A stretch of 64,000 nucleotides of DNA from Deltaproteobacteria bacterium UBA5756 (GTDB lineage Bacteria; Desulfobacterota; Syntrophorhabdia; Syntrophorhabdales; Syntrophorhabdaceae), in the NCBI GenBank assembly GCA_002418985.1, contig DIFE01000081.1, forward strand, positions 11,715-75,714, read 5' to 3'. Below the pieces are notes generated by a model. It worked only from the letters and a program-made list of their open reading frames with translations. It searched no databases and was not told the origin of the DNA. The translations under genes and the position numbers were made by a program. Below, piece after piece: positions 16,849 through 25,891 of this stretch. Within the stretch, counting starts at the first letter, position 1. The number at the start of each line of letters is the position of its first letter.

Positions 16849-17244
16849 CTATGCGAGGATTATCTTATCTATCTGTTCAATTTGTTCAAAGTGCCGGTCT
16901 CGCGTGAGAAGAGTACCGCCGACGCTCATGCAGCAGGCGGCTATCCAGACATCGTTTATCGGAATGGGGGTCCCTCTCGCAGAGAGTGCGGAGTACACGA
17001 GCGAGTATTTCCGGGCCACCTCTTCATCAACATCTATTATCGAAACCCCAAGGCCGGTGATGAAGTGCCGGAACCTTGTCTCATTCTCTTTGCTCTTGCT
17101 TCCCTTCTGAAAACCATAGAACAGTTCTCCCAGAACAATGACGGGCAGAAGGATCTCCGTGCTTCGCGTTGCAATGAGATCCACCACTTCCTGCCTTCCT
17201 TGACCGAAATCGACATAGATGTTCGTATCGAGGACAAGCTTCAT
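16849..17244 (-). CDS. VapC-like PIN-domain ribonuclease toxin
   Basis: A 131-residue PIN domain. The four acidic metal ligands can be placed: D in LVLDTNIYVD, E in VLGELFYGF, D in INDVWIAAC and D in LLTRDRHF. VapC proteins cut specific tRNA or rRNA. ATG 17244 overlaps the stop of the antitoxin gene (ATGA), which fixes the start; the TTG six bases earlier is less likely. It is the last gene of a pair transcribed from the promoter at 17511-17539. Confidence 0.85.
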   Translation of the reverse strand: MKLVLDTNIYVDFGQGRQEVVDLIATRSTEILLPVIVLGELFYGFQKGSKSKENETRFRHFITGLGVSIIDVDEEVARKYSLVYSALSARGTPIPINDVWIAACCMSVGGTLLTRDRHFEQIEQIDKIILA

Positions 17245-17480
17245 TTCCAATCCCCTTCGTGGATTTCTTCAAAAACCTGAAGGGCTTCTCTCAGTTCGGA
17301 GGCATCTTCGGGAGTCAACCAGCCTGCCGCTTTCCTGATAAGCTGCTCGCGATTTGCCTCAAGACCCAACTTCTCATCGATCGCATCGAGAATAAAGGCT
17401 GTTTTCGTTTTCCCTTCTTTCTTTGCCGCCTGCCGTATCATCTCCTCTTTCTTCGGCGGAATTCGCAGACTGACTGGCAT
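17241..17480 (-). CDS. Ribbon-helix-helix antitoxin of the VapC-like toxin
   Basis: A 79-residue protein from ATG 17480, with AGGAGG upstream. The N-terminal half (MPVSLRIPPKKEEMIRQAAK, then EGKTKTAFILDAIDEKLG) is a ribbon-helix-helix DNA-binding domain of the CopG/MetJ type. The acidic C-terminal tail would bind and block the PIN toxin. The frame extends to 17522 but that part includes the promoter -10. Stop and toxin start overlap by four bases. Confidence 0.78.
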   Translation of the reverse strand: MPVSLRIPPKKEEMIRQAAKKEGKTKTAFILDAIDEKLGLEANREQLIRKAAGWLTPEDASELREALQVFEEIHEGDWK

Positions 17481-17510
17481 TTTGCATCCTCCTGTATCGC
17501 AAATATACCT

Positions 17511-17539
17511 ATTGTATCTCATCAGCCTGTCCCCGTCAA
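17511..17539 (-). promoter_or_regulatory. Promoter of the RHH/VapC pair
   Basis: On the minus strand TTGACG (17539-17534) and TACAAT (17516-17511) are separated by 17 bases, about 30 bases upstream of the antitoxin ATG. It lies directly after the stop of the last pilus gene, so the pair does not depend on the pilus operon. Confidence 0.6.
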
Positions 17540-17564
17540 GAAGGCCTTAGCTGGCCGCTCCTTT

Positions 17565-18641
17565 TCACTGCGGATAGATCACCCTCTGTGAATAGACCCA
17601 CCTTCCGCCGACCATAACCCCAACCGTCCCTCCATAGGGAGGAAGTGCCGCTGACCACGTCCATTTTGGGCATGGGGCGGGAGGGGCTGAGGATATAGGA
17701 GTCCCGTCCGCCCGGGTTATGAGGCCTATCGTTACCGGGTTGCCGAACCCGTCGGTGCGGTATGCGCTGCCGGCGGTGATTGAGGCCAGGAATCCCGGGA
17801 TCGTATTTGCGTTGGTTATGTTGCGTGTCCCATCGGTGCTCCAGAAGGTCCCGTCGAAACCGCTGCAGCCGCACCTGCCCGTAATTGTGCCGAAGCACTT
17901 CTCCCCGGCGTAGCCGCCGGTTGCCTGCCAGATCCAGGGGATGAGGATGTCGTCGTTGCTCGCCAACCCCCCCTGCCCGCTGCATGGGTTTGACACCGCC
18001 TCGATGGTCAGCCGGCTGAGGTGATAGGATTTCATCGCCCGGGCAACGGTCAGGAGCTTCTCCTGGGACCGGACCATGTATTCGCTGTCGAGATGGCCCG
18101 AACTCCACGTATCCGTCATCGACGTATTCCCGCCCGCCGTGATGGTCACGCTGTAGGGTGTCCGGTTATATCCGTTCAGATAGACGCTCCCGGCGGGATG
18201 CTCGTTGACTGTCGCAAAGGTGAAGTCGAAACCGTACCCATCCGTGCATGTTGCATGGTGCACGGGCAATGCATCGGGAACGAGAGTACACTTTGCCTCG
18301 CGGAAAGCACTCACCACCGCATCGCTCCTGGTAGTGATAAGGAGTTTCGTTCCCGACGTGTCGGAGGTATCACGTGACGGAAGGACAGCCAGCGCCTTAC
18401 AGCCGTCATCGGTCCATCCGTGGCAATTTTCTTCCACGTCCCGAATGTTCTCCCGGTAAAGAACCTCAAAGGCATCCTCGATCTTCTCAAACCTCTGTAT
18501 CGTATCGGCGGTGCCCTTAAAGTGAATGACCCTGTCCATGAAGGTGACGATGGTGCCCATGACGACTGAGGTAATGGCGATGGTTACAATGATCTCCAGC
18601 AGGGTCAGTCCCCCGGAACCTCTGAAATCGGCCGACGTCAC
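17565..18641 (-). CDS. PilV-like minor prepilin / tip adhesin of type IVB pilus
   Basis: A 358-residue prepilin-like protein. After a short leader comes G-LTLLEIIVTIAITSVVMGTI, the class III signal and hydrophobic stalk of type IV pilins; the processing Gly and the Glu at +5 are present. The long C-terminal domain has four or more cysteines (CHGWTDDGC, CSGQGG, CFG..CGCSG) and a final beta-rich tail (GGTVGVMVGGRWVYSQRV). R64 PilV is a comparable large minor pilin whose C-terminus binds recipient lipopolysaccharide. GTG 18641 overlaps the stop of the gene before it (GTGA). It is the last gene of the pilus cluster. No shufflon repeats follow: a toxin-antitoxin pair starts after 85 bases. Confidence 0.65.
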   Translation of the reverse strand: MTSADFRGSGGLTLLEIIVTIAITSVVMGTIVTFMDRVIHFKGTADTIQRFEKIEDAFEVLYRENIRDVEENCHGWTDDGCKALAVLPSRDTSDTSGTKLLITTRSDAVVSAFREAKCTLVPDALPVHHATCTDGYGFDFTFATVNEHPAGSVYLNGYNRTPYSVTITAGGNTSMTDTWSSGHLDSEYMVRSQEKLLTVARAMKSYHLSRLTIEAVSNPCSGQGGLASNDDILIPWIWQATGGYAGEKCFGTITGRCGCSGFDGTFWSTDGTRNITNANTIPGFLASITAGSAYRTDGFGNPVTIGLITRADGTPISSAPPAPCPKWTWSAALPPYGGTVGVMVGGRWVYSQRVIYPQ

Positions 18642-19303
18642 CGTAAATCCACCATATCATAGAAAGAACACCCGGCGTCTGTTGCCGGCCTGGAATAGCG
18701 GTAATTCATGACCGTGCCGTTCGACATTTCCGACAGCATGCCTTCGGGGACAGCCTCTCTGAAGAGATGTCTGCCGTACCATGCGTAGTCAACGTCTGTG
18801 GCCGTTTCGCAGTCGAGGCTCGTGGAGACCGGGCCTGCGCGTATTTCAGAGACAAGGCCGCTTTCGTTGGGCATGAAAGCCCAGAGAAAGTCCACGTCGT
18901 CTTTGCCGCACTGTGCCTGCATCATAACGCACGTATTGACCATTGCCTGCTCGATCACGGCCTTGCGCCACCTTCTGTCCTCCTGTGTACCCTGACGTAC
19001 AGGGAACAGATCCAATTCATCGGCCCTGACGGCTATCTGCCTGCCGAATACGGTAACATTCTCCGGCACCTGCCCCGTCTCATGAAGTATCGATCTGGCC
19101 CGGTCATTCGCAACCTTCTCGTATTCAGAAAGAGGTAGTCCATCTATGCCCGCAAAAACAGTTAGAAGCATGATAGGCAGCACGGCAAGCATGAGGAGGA
19201 CAACGGAGGCTAGCATAAGAAATCGATAACAATTGTATGGACCACACCGTCTACCGGCATCGGGCGGTGCCTTTGAATCCGGTAACGACGCAATTGATCG
19301 CAT
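18638..19303 (-). CDS. Membrane-anchored pilus-cluster protein of unknown function
   Basis: About 221 residues if begun at ATG 19303; ATG 19216 would start directly at the membrane helix (MLASVVLLMLAVLPIMLLTV). One N-terminal membrane segment is followed by a periplasmic domain of about 170 residues with six cysteines (NTCVMMQAQCGKDD, LDCET, AGCSF). No lysozyme-like or pilin motif is seen, so it is not a clear match for the R64 PilT transglycosylase that sits in this place in IncI plasmids. It lies between the major-type prepilin and the PilV-like gene and overlaps both, which ties it to pilus assembly or pilus structure. Confidence 0.6.
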   Translation of the reverse strand: MRSIASLPDSKAPPDAGRRCGPYNCYRFLMLASVVLLMLAVLPIMLLTVFAGIDGLPLSEYEKVANDRARSILHETGQVPENVTVFGRQIAVRADELDLFPVRQGTQEDRRWRKAVIEQAMVNTCVMMQAQCGKDDVDFLWAFMPNESGLVSEIRAGPVSTSLDCETATDVDYAWYGRHLFREAVPEGMLSEMSNGTVMNYRYSRPATDAGCSFYDMVDLR

Positions 19304-19724
19304 TATCGTCACTTACATCCGAGTCAGATTCACAAATTCTCTGGTCGACAAGTCTGGTCAGGATAGCTTTAGCGGAGTCCTGGCTCTCGAACGTAGGGGT
19401 CTGAAGTACCAGATCGCTGGACTCACATTGATAACCATGCGCAATGGCGCCGGTTCTGAAATCCGCTTCAACATAATCGTCGAGTGCCGCAGGCCATGTG
19501 GCGGTCATGTCTGCTGCTACGGGCAATGAATGTTTGTACATAACATATTCGGTCAATCCTGTGGAAATAACCCTTATCCTTTCCTGGGCCGTTGAGAAAT
19601 TGGCGGCGGCTTTGCCTTTCCCGAGAAGAATAGCCGTTAAGCCTATTAGTGCCGCCGCAAGTGCCACAACGACAACAAACTCAATCAACGTAAAACCATG
19701 CTTGTTTTTCAAAACTTTCTTCAT
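19251..19724 (-). CDS. PilS-like type IVB prepilin
   Basis: A 157-residue prepilin. The leader MKKVLKNKHG is cut before FTLIEFVVVVALAAALIGLT, the classic type IV pilin stalk with Glu at +5. The globular domain carries a cysteine pair (YQCESSD... and a later Cys in AINCVV) suited to the pilin D-loop, and the conserved phrase ARTTYxVYKHSLP-type is seen as EYVMYKHSLP. This is the best candidate for the major pilin. AGGAG precedes ATG 19724. No prepilin peptidase (PilU) is encoded in the window, so processing would rely on a peptidase elsewhere. Confidence 0.75.
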   Translation of the reverse strand: MKKVLKNKHGFTLIEFVVVVALAAALIGLTAILLGKGKAAANFSTAQERIRVISTGLTEYVMYKHSLPVAADMTATWPAALDDYVEADFRTGAIAHGYQCESSDLVLQTPTFESQDSAKAILTRLVDQRICESDSDVSDDNAINCVVTGFKGTARCR

Positions 19725-19735
19725 AGCTCTTCTCC

Positions 19736-20956
19736 TTATATTTTTCCCTGATCGACCCTGTCGAGAAGCTCCATCTTAAGGCAACTGTCTATGATCCCCT
19801 TGCGCTCGAGAACAGACAGGGACATCTCGAAAGTTACGGCATTCCTGATCGCGTTGCCGCGAAAGGCGTTTTCCACCTCATTGTATGCTCCCCGTTCGAT
19901 ACCGGCCTTGATCGTTGGCGGGAAAAAGAGGACCTCGGGTACGAGAATATATCCCGTCCTTTTTGTACCCTTTGCCGTATATTCCTTGTGAATGAGCTTT
20001 TGGCTGACAATCGCCGTCAGGCACTGGGCCATCTTCTTGCGCCACGCATCTGTGTCCTCTCCGTAGCCGTCGAGAAGGCGCAGCGTGGTCATTGCATCCG
20101 GAGTATGGATGCTGGAGATCACAAGAAATCCTTTCTCCGCGGCAGTAAATAGCGCGGTGACCTCATCTCTTGTGCGTACCTCGCCCACAACGAGACCGGC
20201 AAGGTTGTTCCTTAACGCCATCCTTACGCCTTCCAGGATATCGGGAATGTGGACACCGATCTCGTATTGCCGGAAAACCGTTCTTTTGTTCTGATAGACA
20301 TATTCTATGGGATCTTCGAGGGTGTAGACGGCGCCGTTCATCCGTTCCGCAAGGAAGTCGAGTTCCGATGCGATGAGTGTCGTCTTGCCGGAACCTACCA
20401 CCCCGGTATGAAGAATAAGCCCGCGAGGATAGGAATAGGAAAAGTCGAAGAGGCTTTTGATGCCCGCGAGCATGTTAAAGGGATCAAGATCTTCGAGTCG
20501 CGGTATCGCATAGGGCAAGACACGGGCGGCAAAACCAAGACCCTCCTGTGAATTGGAGACGCTCATGCGGAACCTGCCTATGTCCTTCACCGAGAACGCA
20601 TATTCAAAATAACCTTTGTTTCTGATGTGTTTCAGGATTGCCGTGCCTGCATCGCTATCCGTTTCCCCCTTGAACTTCCTTTGTCGTGTATTTGCGACAG
20701 CAGCGAGGATTTCCGCCTTGCCTGGTTTTACCACCACGCCCCCGGTTATCTCCATGACTTCACATTTCTTCAGAATGCCGAGCCTGACCGGGCGCTTTTC
20801 AACAGCGATAATATCGGTGGCATTCCTTTCTTTCGCGTAGATGAGAACGTCCCTGAACCAGCCGAGGTTCTCGATATTAAGCTCAGCGGCACCGATGTCG
20901 ACAGTGCCTTTGTCTGTCATCGTGTGTAGCCCGGGATCCCACCCTGCCCGTTCCAT
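19736..20956 (-). CDS. PilT/PilU-like ATPase
   Basis: A protein of 406 residues from ATG 20956 (AAAGGAG six bases upstream; ATG 20962 is too close to that site). N-terminal N1D-like domain with RFRMSVSNSQEG, then Walker A GVVGSGKTT near residue 184, Asp box LEDPIEYVYQ, an altered Walker B region LAGLVVGEVRTRDEV, and the His box ISSIHTPDA. These place it in the PilT branch of secretion ATPases, which drive pilus retraction. R64-type pil operons have only the PilQ ATPase, so a second motor next to a single inner-membrane platform gene is unusual. Its C-terminus differs from classic PilT and lacks the AIRNLIRE motif. Confidence 0.72.
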   Translation of the reverse strand: MERAGWDPGLHTMTDKGTVDIGAAELNIENLGWFRDVLIYAKERNATDIIAVEKRPVRLGILKKCEVMEITGGVVVKPGKAEILAAVANTRQRKFKGETDSDAGTAILKHIRNKGYFEYAFSVKDIGRFRMSVSNSQEGLGFAARVLPYAIPRLEDLDPFNMLAGIKSLFDFSYSYPRGLILHTGVVGSGKTTLIASELDFLAERMNGAVYTLEDPIEYVYQNKRTVFRQYEIGVHIPDILEGVRMALRNNLAGLVVGEVRTRDEVTALFTAAEKGFLVISSIHTPDAMTTLRLLDGYGEDTDAWRKKMAQCLTAIVSQKLIHKEYTAKGTKRTGYILVPEVLFFPPTIKAGIERGAYNEVENAFRGNAIRNAVTFEMSLSVLERKGIIDSCLKMELLDRVDQGKI

Positions 20957-20967
20957 TTTCATCTCCT

Positions 20968-21990
20968 TTAAAACATCTTGCCTGACGCCGATTTGTCGAT
21001 GAAGGTGAAAAGCATCGTATACACCGGCGACATTATGACAACGATCTGGATAGCGACGACGGCAAAGGCAAAGACATTTACAAACGACCCTATAACGGAG
21101 AATTTCGAGATGGCGTCATCGATCATCTTCGTGCCGATCATCGCAAAACCCTCCGACATGTTGGCGGTATCTATCTTCACCTTGAGTAATAAATAGCTTT
21201 CAAAAGGCAGATATTCTTCGATCTCATCGATGACTTCCGAAAAACTTCGCGTCACCGATTCGTCGGCCACCATGTGGAATATCTGCATCCACATGCCTTG
21301 AGAGAAATCAGCCACGCGGCGGAAGGCGTTGGACGGTGAAAGACCGGACATCAAGGCGAGGGACACAACCTTGAAGGCCTGGCCGAGAACAAGGGAACCG
21401 TAGACGTTTCGGATCACGGGCATTTTGTCGGCTTTTTTGAATACCAGGGCGATGGCGCTGCCCGTAATTGCCGTGTACGTAAGGAAAAGGACATTGCGAT
21501 GGGCAACGATGAATTTACCCGTTTTGAAGGAGAGTTCCTTTTCAATACCGGGAAGTTTCAGGGCATTGAGAATATTGGCGAGCACATAGGTGAGTCCGTA
21601 TCCAACCGCTATCGATACCCCGATCACGAGCAGGGGATAGATCACCGCCGAGACGATCTTCTTTTTTGCCGCGGCAACCTCTTCTTCCATATCCACGAGT
21701 TCCTTGAGAACTGTATTGAGGTTTCCCGTCTGCTGCCCTATCTCGATAAGGTCAACATACTTTTCGAAGAGACCCACCTCACGCATCGCCTCGGGAAGCG
21801 TCCGCCCTTCCCTGCTCACCATATCTGAAGCAACCGACAGGCGGTCCGCCATTTCGCTGTCAGGAAGCTTGTCGGCTATCCTGCGCAACGCCTCCTGGAT
21901 CGATACATTGGCCACCATAAGGAGGTGGAGACTCTTCATGATCGTAATATCGCCAACCTTCCTTCCTGTAAACCGCGAAAAAACCTGCAT
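20968..21990 (-). CDS. PilR/PilC/GspF-like inner-membrane platform protein
   Basis: A 340-residue protein with two T2SSF domains. The first ends in the typical segment ISIGQQTGNLNTVLKEL (seen as LIEIGQQTGNLNTVL), followed by two hydrophobic helices (YPLLVIGVSIAVGYGLTYVL and LTYTAITGSAIALVF). The second has LKVKIDTANMSEGF (LxxLxIGExTGxL equivalent) and a final hydrophobic helix. It would form the platform on which the pilus ATPases act in the inner membrane; R64 PilR is the counterpart. Its ATG overlaps the stop of the PilQ-like gene (TAATG), so the two are coupled. Confidence 0.8.
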   Translation of the reverse strand: MQVFSRFTGRKVGDITIMKSLHLLMVANVSIQEALRRIADKLPDSEMADRLSVASDMVSREGRTLPEAMREVGLFEKYVDLIEIGQQTGNLNTVLKELVDMEEEVAAAKKKIVSAVIYPLLVIGVSIAVGYGLTYVLANILNALKLPGIEKELSFKTGKFIVAHRNVLFLTYTAITGSAIALVFKKADKMPVIRNVYGSLVLGQAFKVVSLALMSGLSPSNAFRRVADFSQGMWMQIFHMVADESVTRSFSEVIDEIEEYLPFESYLLLKVKIDTANMSEGFAMIGTKMIDDAISKFSVIGSFVNVFAFAVVAIQIVVIMSPVYTMLFTFIDKSASGKMF

Positions 21991-23828
21991 TACAGGAGCC
22001 TCAGTACCGCGTCCATGTCTATCGTCCCCAATGTCATCTTGTTGTATGCATCCATAAGGATGCTGTTGCTCATGTCGGCGGCCTCCACCTTCGCTTCCAT
22101 GTGATAACCGGAGATCCTTCCGTCGGAAAAGTGGCCCGGCCTGAACTCGATCGCCTCGCCGAGAACCGTTCGGCCTGAATACCCCGCGGAGAGAACACGC
22201 CGCGCCATCCCCCGGCTGCCTTCCCCGATCGTCTTCCTGCAGGCATCACAGCCGTCGGACAGACTTGGGATATAGAATCTTTTTTCGCGGATATTGCTGA
22301 GGAAAAGGTCCCTTTCGGGATAACGGAGTTTTTTCATCCATTCCGGTATAGTGCCCAGGGGTTCCACCATCTCTTTTTTGCAGTGGTTGCAGAGCTTCTT
22401 TACCAGCACCTGGTTAACACCCATGATAAGATTGTCCGCCACGGCGTCGATGGAAACCCCATAATCCTCTATCAGCATCTGGGGAATCTGTGCGACCCGT
22501 GATACGTGGAGAGTTCCCAATACAAGATGCCCTGTTTTGGACAGGTGGACCGCCGTGCTGACCGTTTCTTCATCACGCAGTTCGCCTATGAAAATGACGT
22601 CCGGGTCGTGCCTCTTGAAGGCCCTCGCAAATTCCGGGAATCCCACCACGTGTATGCTTGTCTTGCTGCTCTTCTCGCTGCCCGCGTCCTCCACGTATTC
22701 AAAGGTCTGGAATTGGCGCCCGCCGGGGATCTGATACTCGATGGGGTCCTCGACGCAGAGTATACATTTTGTCGAAGACAGGCCCGCCAGAAGGGTGTTC
22801 ACCGTTCTCGACTTTCCGCTCCCTGTGGGACCGGTGACAAGGATGATTCCGCGGTTTCGTCTGACAGCCGTCTCGAACATATCGACGTGGTGCTCCAGGT
22901 ATCCCAGATCGTATAGCTTCTCGTTCCTGATGTCCGTTTTGGCGAGGACGCGCAGGACAACATCGCTGTTTACCGCGTCGGGTTTCCAGATCAATGACAT
23001 TCTGAGGTCTACATCCGTATGCCATCCGACGTCTTCTTTTCTGCATATGATCTTTCCATCGAGAGGCCGTCTTTTTTCGTCAGTCTTCAGGGAAGGAGTC
23101 ATTTCCTTTGCCCAGTTGATAAGCACATTGACGAGGGAACGTCCTTTCTCGGCCTTCAATGTATGGACGTCGACAAGATCGCCGAGGAGTCTGAAACGGA
23201 TCTTGTATATATCCTGATTGTCCTGGGGAAAGATATGGATGTCCGTCGCCCCGTGAATGAGGGCATCCCTGATGAAAGGATAGATAAACTCTCTGGATAC
23301 ATTTCTGTCGGCTATGACGACTTTCGCTGTACCTGCCGGGTTTGCATATCCGCTCTTGATCTCGATGTTGTGAAAATCGTCCTTCTTCAGGAGGAAGAAA
23401 CTGGTTTCATCAATGCGATCCTTCCCGAGATCTTTGAGGGCCATGGGATGCCAGACATATACGTGCATGGAGGAATTGCCCTCCGAGCCGTCTATCGTAG
23501 ACGTGATGAGCCTGCCGTCTTTGATATGCCGGATGTGGCCCTCCACGTCCCGGGCGGCGGGGATGCCCGTGAGAGTCTGAAATACGCTGCGGAGCTCCTC
23601 ATACGTCATGGCGTTCTCAATCTCGCAGATCACGTTATATACGCTCTGGTCGATCTGTTTTGCCCTTTCAAGGAAGATCTTGAAAGACTCCTGGGCCATA
23701 CCCTTGATGTCGACAAGATACCGGGAGATCGCATTTTCAACACGTGAACGATCCAGTGATTCGATCCGGTTGGCGACCCGGCCAACCGTTGCGCATGTAT
23801 CGGTACTGTTCACAGGTCTTTCCATCAT
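21990..23828 (-). CDS. PilQ/PilB/GspE-like pilus assembly ATPase
   Basis: A 612-residue secretion ATPase. Walker A GPTGSGKS lies near residue 332; the Asp box is VEDPIEYQIPGG, Walker B DVIFIGELRDEET, and His box GHLVLGTLHVSRV. The C-terminal zinc site of assembly ATPases is present as CNHCKKE and GCDACRK. It is the extension motor for the thin pilus, matching R64 PilQ in role. The start codon overlaps the stop of the PilP-like gene (ATGA). An N-terminal region of about 200 residues precedes the ATPase core, consistent with the GspE N-terminal domains. Confidence 0.85.
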   Translation of the reverse strand: MMERPVNSTDTCATVGRVANRIESLDRSRVENAISRYLVDIKGMAQESFKIFLERAKQIDQSVYNVICEIENAMTYEELRSVFQTLTGIPAARDVEGHIRHIKDGRLITSTIDGSEGNSSMHVYVWHPMALKDLGKDRIDETSFFLLKKDDFHNIEIKSGYANPAGTAKVVIADRNVSREFIYPFIRDALIHGATDIHIFPQDNQDIYKIRFRLLGDLVDVHTLKAEKGRSLVNVLINWAKEMTPSLKTDEKRRPLDGKIICRKEDVGWHTDVDLRMSLIWKPDAVNSDVVLRVLAKTDIRNEKLYDLGYLEHHVDMFETAVRRNRGIILVTGPTGSGKSRTVNTLLAGLSSTKCILCVEDPIEYQIPGGRQFQTFEYVEDAGSEKSSKTSIHVVGFPEFARAFKRHDPDVIFIGELRDEETVSTAVHLSKTGHLVLGTLHVSRVAQIPQMLIEDYGVSIDAVADNLIMGVNQVLVKKLCNHCKKEMVEPLGTIPEWMKKLRYPERDLFLSNIREKRFYIPSLSDGCDACRKTIGEGSRGMARRVLSAGYSGRTVLGEAIEFRPGHFSDGRISGYHMEAKVEAADMSNSILMDAYNKMTLGTIDMDAVLRLL

Positions 23829-24745
23829 TGTGCCGTTACCTTCAGTGTCCTTCCGCTCTTGAGGTGCACTTCATTCATCGTGATTCCCGCAACGGAGTCG
23901 CCATCCACTACCGAACCCACTTTCAGTTCGCCCTTGTTCGTCAATGCGATTGAGGTATTCTGTGTTTGTATGACCCCGACCACCTTCAGATCCCCGGGCC
24001 GATCGGTCCCGCCCAAGATCGACGGCAGGACAGCGAGTTCATTGCCGGTGAGGCCCGACGTCAATTTTCCTGCGTTGCCCGATCGTGGAGAACGCGAAGA
24101 TGCGGCATTCTTTCGGCGAGTCTTCGGCGCCCGTGAGGCTTCAAATCTTTTCAGAAATTTGTCACGAAAAGGATTGTCATCCCTCAGCACCAACTGGTTG
24201 AGAAGCGTCTCGGGCTGAACCGGCGCGGCCCGTGGCGCCGTCGCCGTCCCCAAGGTCCGGACTGCCTTTTCGCCGGGTGGCGGTGAAACCGCTTTAACCG
24301 GAACGGACCGTTCCGCCGGCACGGGTTTGTTCTGCGCGGGTGCGCCGTTTGTGACGTGATCCACGACAGGTGCCGCTTGCGGGACCCGTCCGTTCGACGG
24401 CGGCAATTGTGCTGATTGCGCGGCGTCGCCCGGCTGCCCATCGATAAACTGCGTGTCCGGGGAGGATGGGGCGCCTCCTCCTTTCCCGAGATCGATACCC
24501 TTTACAAGGGCAGGGGGATTGGCGGAGATCCTCTTATTAAGCGACCACCGGGTAGAGTCAAGGTAGAAGTACCCGCCGATTGCAGCCGCAAAGACGATGA
24601 ATACACCAATACAGAGGCCGATCCACGTCAGAATGCCCCCGCCCTTTTCGGCCGCCTTGTTTTGCAGGACGGGATACTCTTCCGCGCGACATTCATCACC
24701 GGATTCATCATCTCCGCCTTTCTTCTTCACAAATGGAAGTCTCAT
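23825..24745 (-). CDS. PilP-like bitopic pilus protein
   Basis: A 306-residue protein: a short cytoplasmic part, one membrane helix (residues about 40-65, ILTWIGLCIGVFIVFAAAI), then a long proline/alanine-rich periplasmic linker. A C-terminal domain of about 70 residues (LKVVGVIQTQNTSIALTNKG, then VVDGDSVAGITMNEVHLKSG) has the pattern of PilP/GspC HR domains, which link inner-membrane components to the secretin. The linker contains several lysine/arginine-rich short segments. It overlaps the PilQ-like gene and follows the PilO-like gene, the R64 order pilN-O-P-Q-R-S. Confidence 0.7.
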   Translation of the reverse strand: MRLPFVKKKGGDDESGDECRAEEYPVLQNKAAEKGGGILTWIGLCIGVFIVFAAAIGGYFYLDSTRWSLNKRISANPPALVKGIDLGKGGGAPSSPDTQFIDGQPGDAAQSAQLPPSNGRVPQAAPVVDHVTNGAPAQNKPVPAERSVPVKAVSPPPGEKAVRTLGTATAPRAAPVQPETLLNQLVLRDDNPFRDKFLKRFEASRAPKTRRKNAASSRSPRSGNAGKLTSGLTGNELAVLPSILGGTDRPGDLKVVGVIQTQNTSIALTNKGELKVGSVVDGDSVAGITMNEVHLKSGRTLKVTAQ

Positions 24746-24759
24746 GCCTGTCTCCCGAT

Positions 24760-25890
24760 TTAGAATCTGTGGCAGGTCAATTCCCCTACGGTCTTGTCGC
24801 CACTGACGGTCATGCTGTTGATCACGACCGGCGATAGATAGATGTCATTCAATATCCTCACCACATTCTTGTAGTCCTTTTCCACCAGCGTAAACTTCCA
24901 CTCCTTATCACCTCTGGCTTCAACATCACAAAGGCCCACAATGGTCTCGAAGCCTTTTGCGTTCTGACGTGCGTGTCCCTCCGTCTTCATAGCCGCGGGC
25001 ACGTCGCTTCTGCTTTTTGTGAAAACAAGCTCCTTTTCGAAGGTAAAGAGATCTCCGCTCTTCCTGCTTCCGCGAAAGGGATAGAATGATTCGAATTGAA
25101 AGGATAGCGTGCCCTTCAACTCCTGTTTACCGCCCTGACCGCCGGGCAGGAGCCGGAAAGAAGCGCTCTTCAAGGCAATGTCTTCAGGAAGTGTTTCGAC
25201 ATAAAGTTTATACTTGACCAGGGCTTCGCTGGTTATGAGTATCGACAATGCCCGTATCTCTTCACCGGTAAGGGGTGGTATTTCCCGCTTCACTTCGGCA
25301 TACGAACGCGGCACCGCTGTCTTCTTCGAGAAGGTACCCGTATAGTACAGAAAGGCTCCGGTGACTGCTGCAACGATCAGGAGAATGACAGCCGCCTGAA
25401 AGGGCGTAACCCCGCTTGTCACTTCTTTGAGAAGTTTCTCATAGGGGATAGTGATAAAATCCGGCTCCAGGGAAAGGGATGCATCGCCGAAGATCCCGTC
25501 GTACTGCCTGCCCGCCATGGCCATGAAATTGCCGGGGCTGCTGTCCACGTTGGGCATGTATCGCGTTTCGATGGTCATATTGCCGGCCTTGATCTCCATG
25601 AAGACATGTTTGCCGTCACCACGGTCAAAGAATCCCGCCAGAACGCTCTTTTTGTTCTTCACCATGTAATAGGCCATGAGATACGCGAAGGATACACGGC
25701 GGGACGATATCCACCGGTCGCCTGCGCGATGGCACAGTTTCTCCCGCGGCTTGAGCTTTCGTATGGAGATGTGCCCGGCAAAAGGGATGATCCGCGCGCC
25801 CCTTCCGAGCCTGATCATCCCCGGATCGATCATTTTTTGCGCAAGGACATCGAAGACGAGATTGTCGTCAAATTTAACATAGAGTTTCAC
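24760..25890 (-). CDS. PilO-like pilus assembly protein
   Basis: A protein of 376 residues from GTG 25890, one base after the stop of the secretin gene, with AGGAGA upstream. A cytoplasmic N-terminal domain of about 190 residues (MKLYVKFDDNLVFDVLAQKM...) is followed by a single membrane helix (PFQAAVILLIVAAVTGAFLY) and a periplasmic domain. This is the topology of R64 PilO (actin-like N-domain plus periplasmic domain), placed between PilN and PilP as in R64. Sequence identity to a family is not certain from inspection; the call leans on topology and gene order. Confidence 0.62.
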   Translation of the reverse strand: MKLYVKFDDNLVFDVLAQKMIDPGMIRLGRGARIIPFAGHISIRKLKPREKLCHRAGDRWISSRRVSFAYLMAYYMVKNKKSVLAGFFDRGDGKHVFMEIKAGNMTIETRYMPNVDSSPGNFMAMAGRQYDGIFGDASLSLEPDFITIPYEKLLKEVTSGVTPFQAAVILLIVAAVTGAFLYYTGTFSKKTAVPRSYAEVKREIPPLTGEEIRALSILITSEALVKYKLYVETLPEDIALKSASFRLLPGGQGGKQELKGTLSFQFESFYPFRGSRKSGDLFTFEKELVFTKSRSDVPAAMKTEGHARQNAKGFETIVGLCDVEARGDKEWKFTLVEKDYKNVVRILNDIYLSPVVINSMTVSGDKTVGELTCHRF

Positions 25891-25891
25891 C

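Noticed and set aside
17480..17565. Possible shufflon after the PilV-like gene
   Set aside because: R64 PilV is followed by inverted 19-base repeats and the rci recombinase gene; here a toxin-antitoxin pair begins at once and no repeats are seen.
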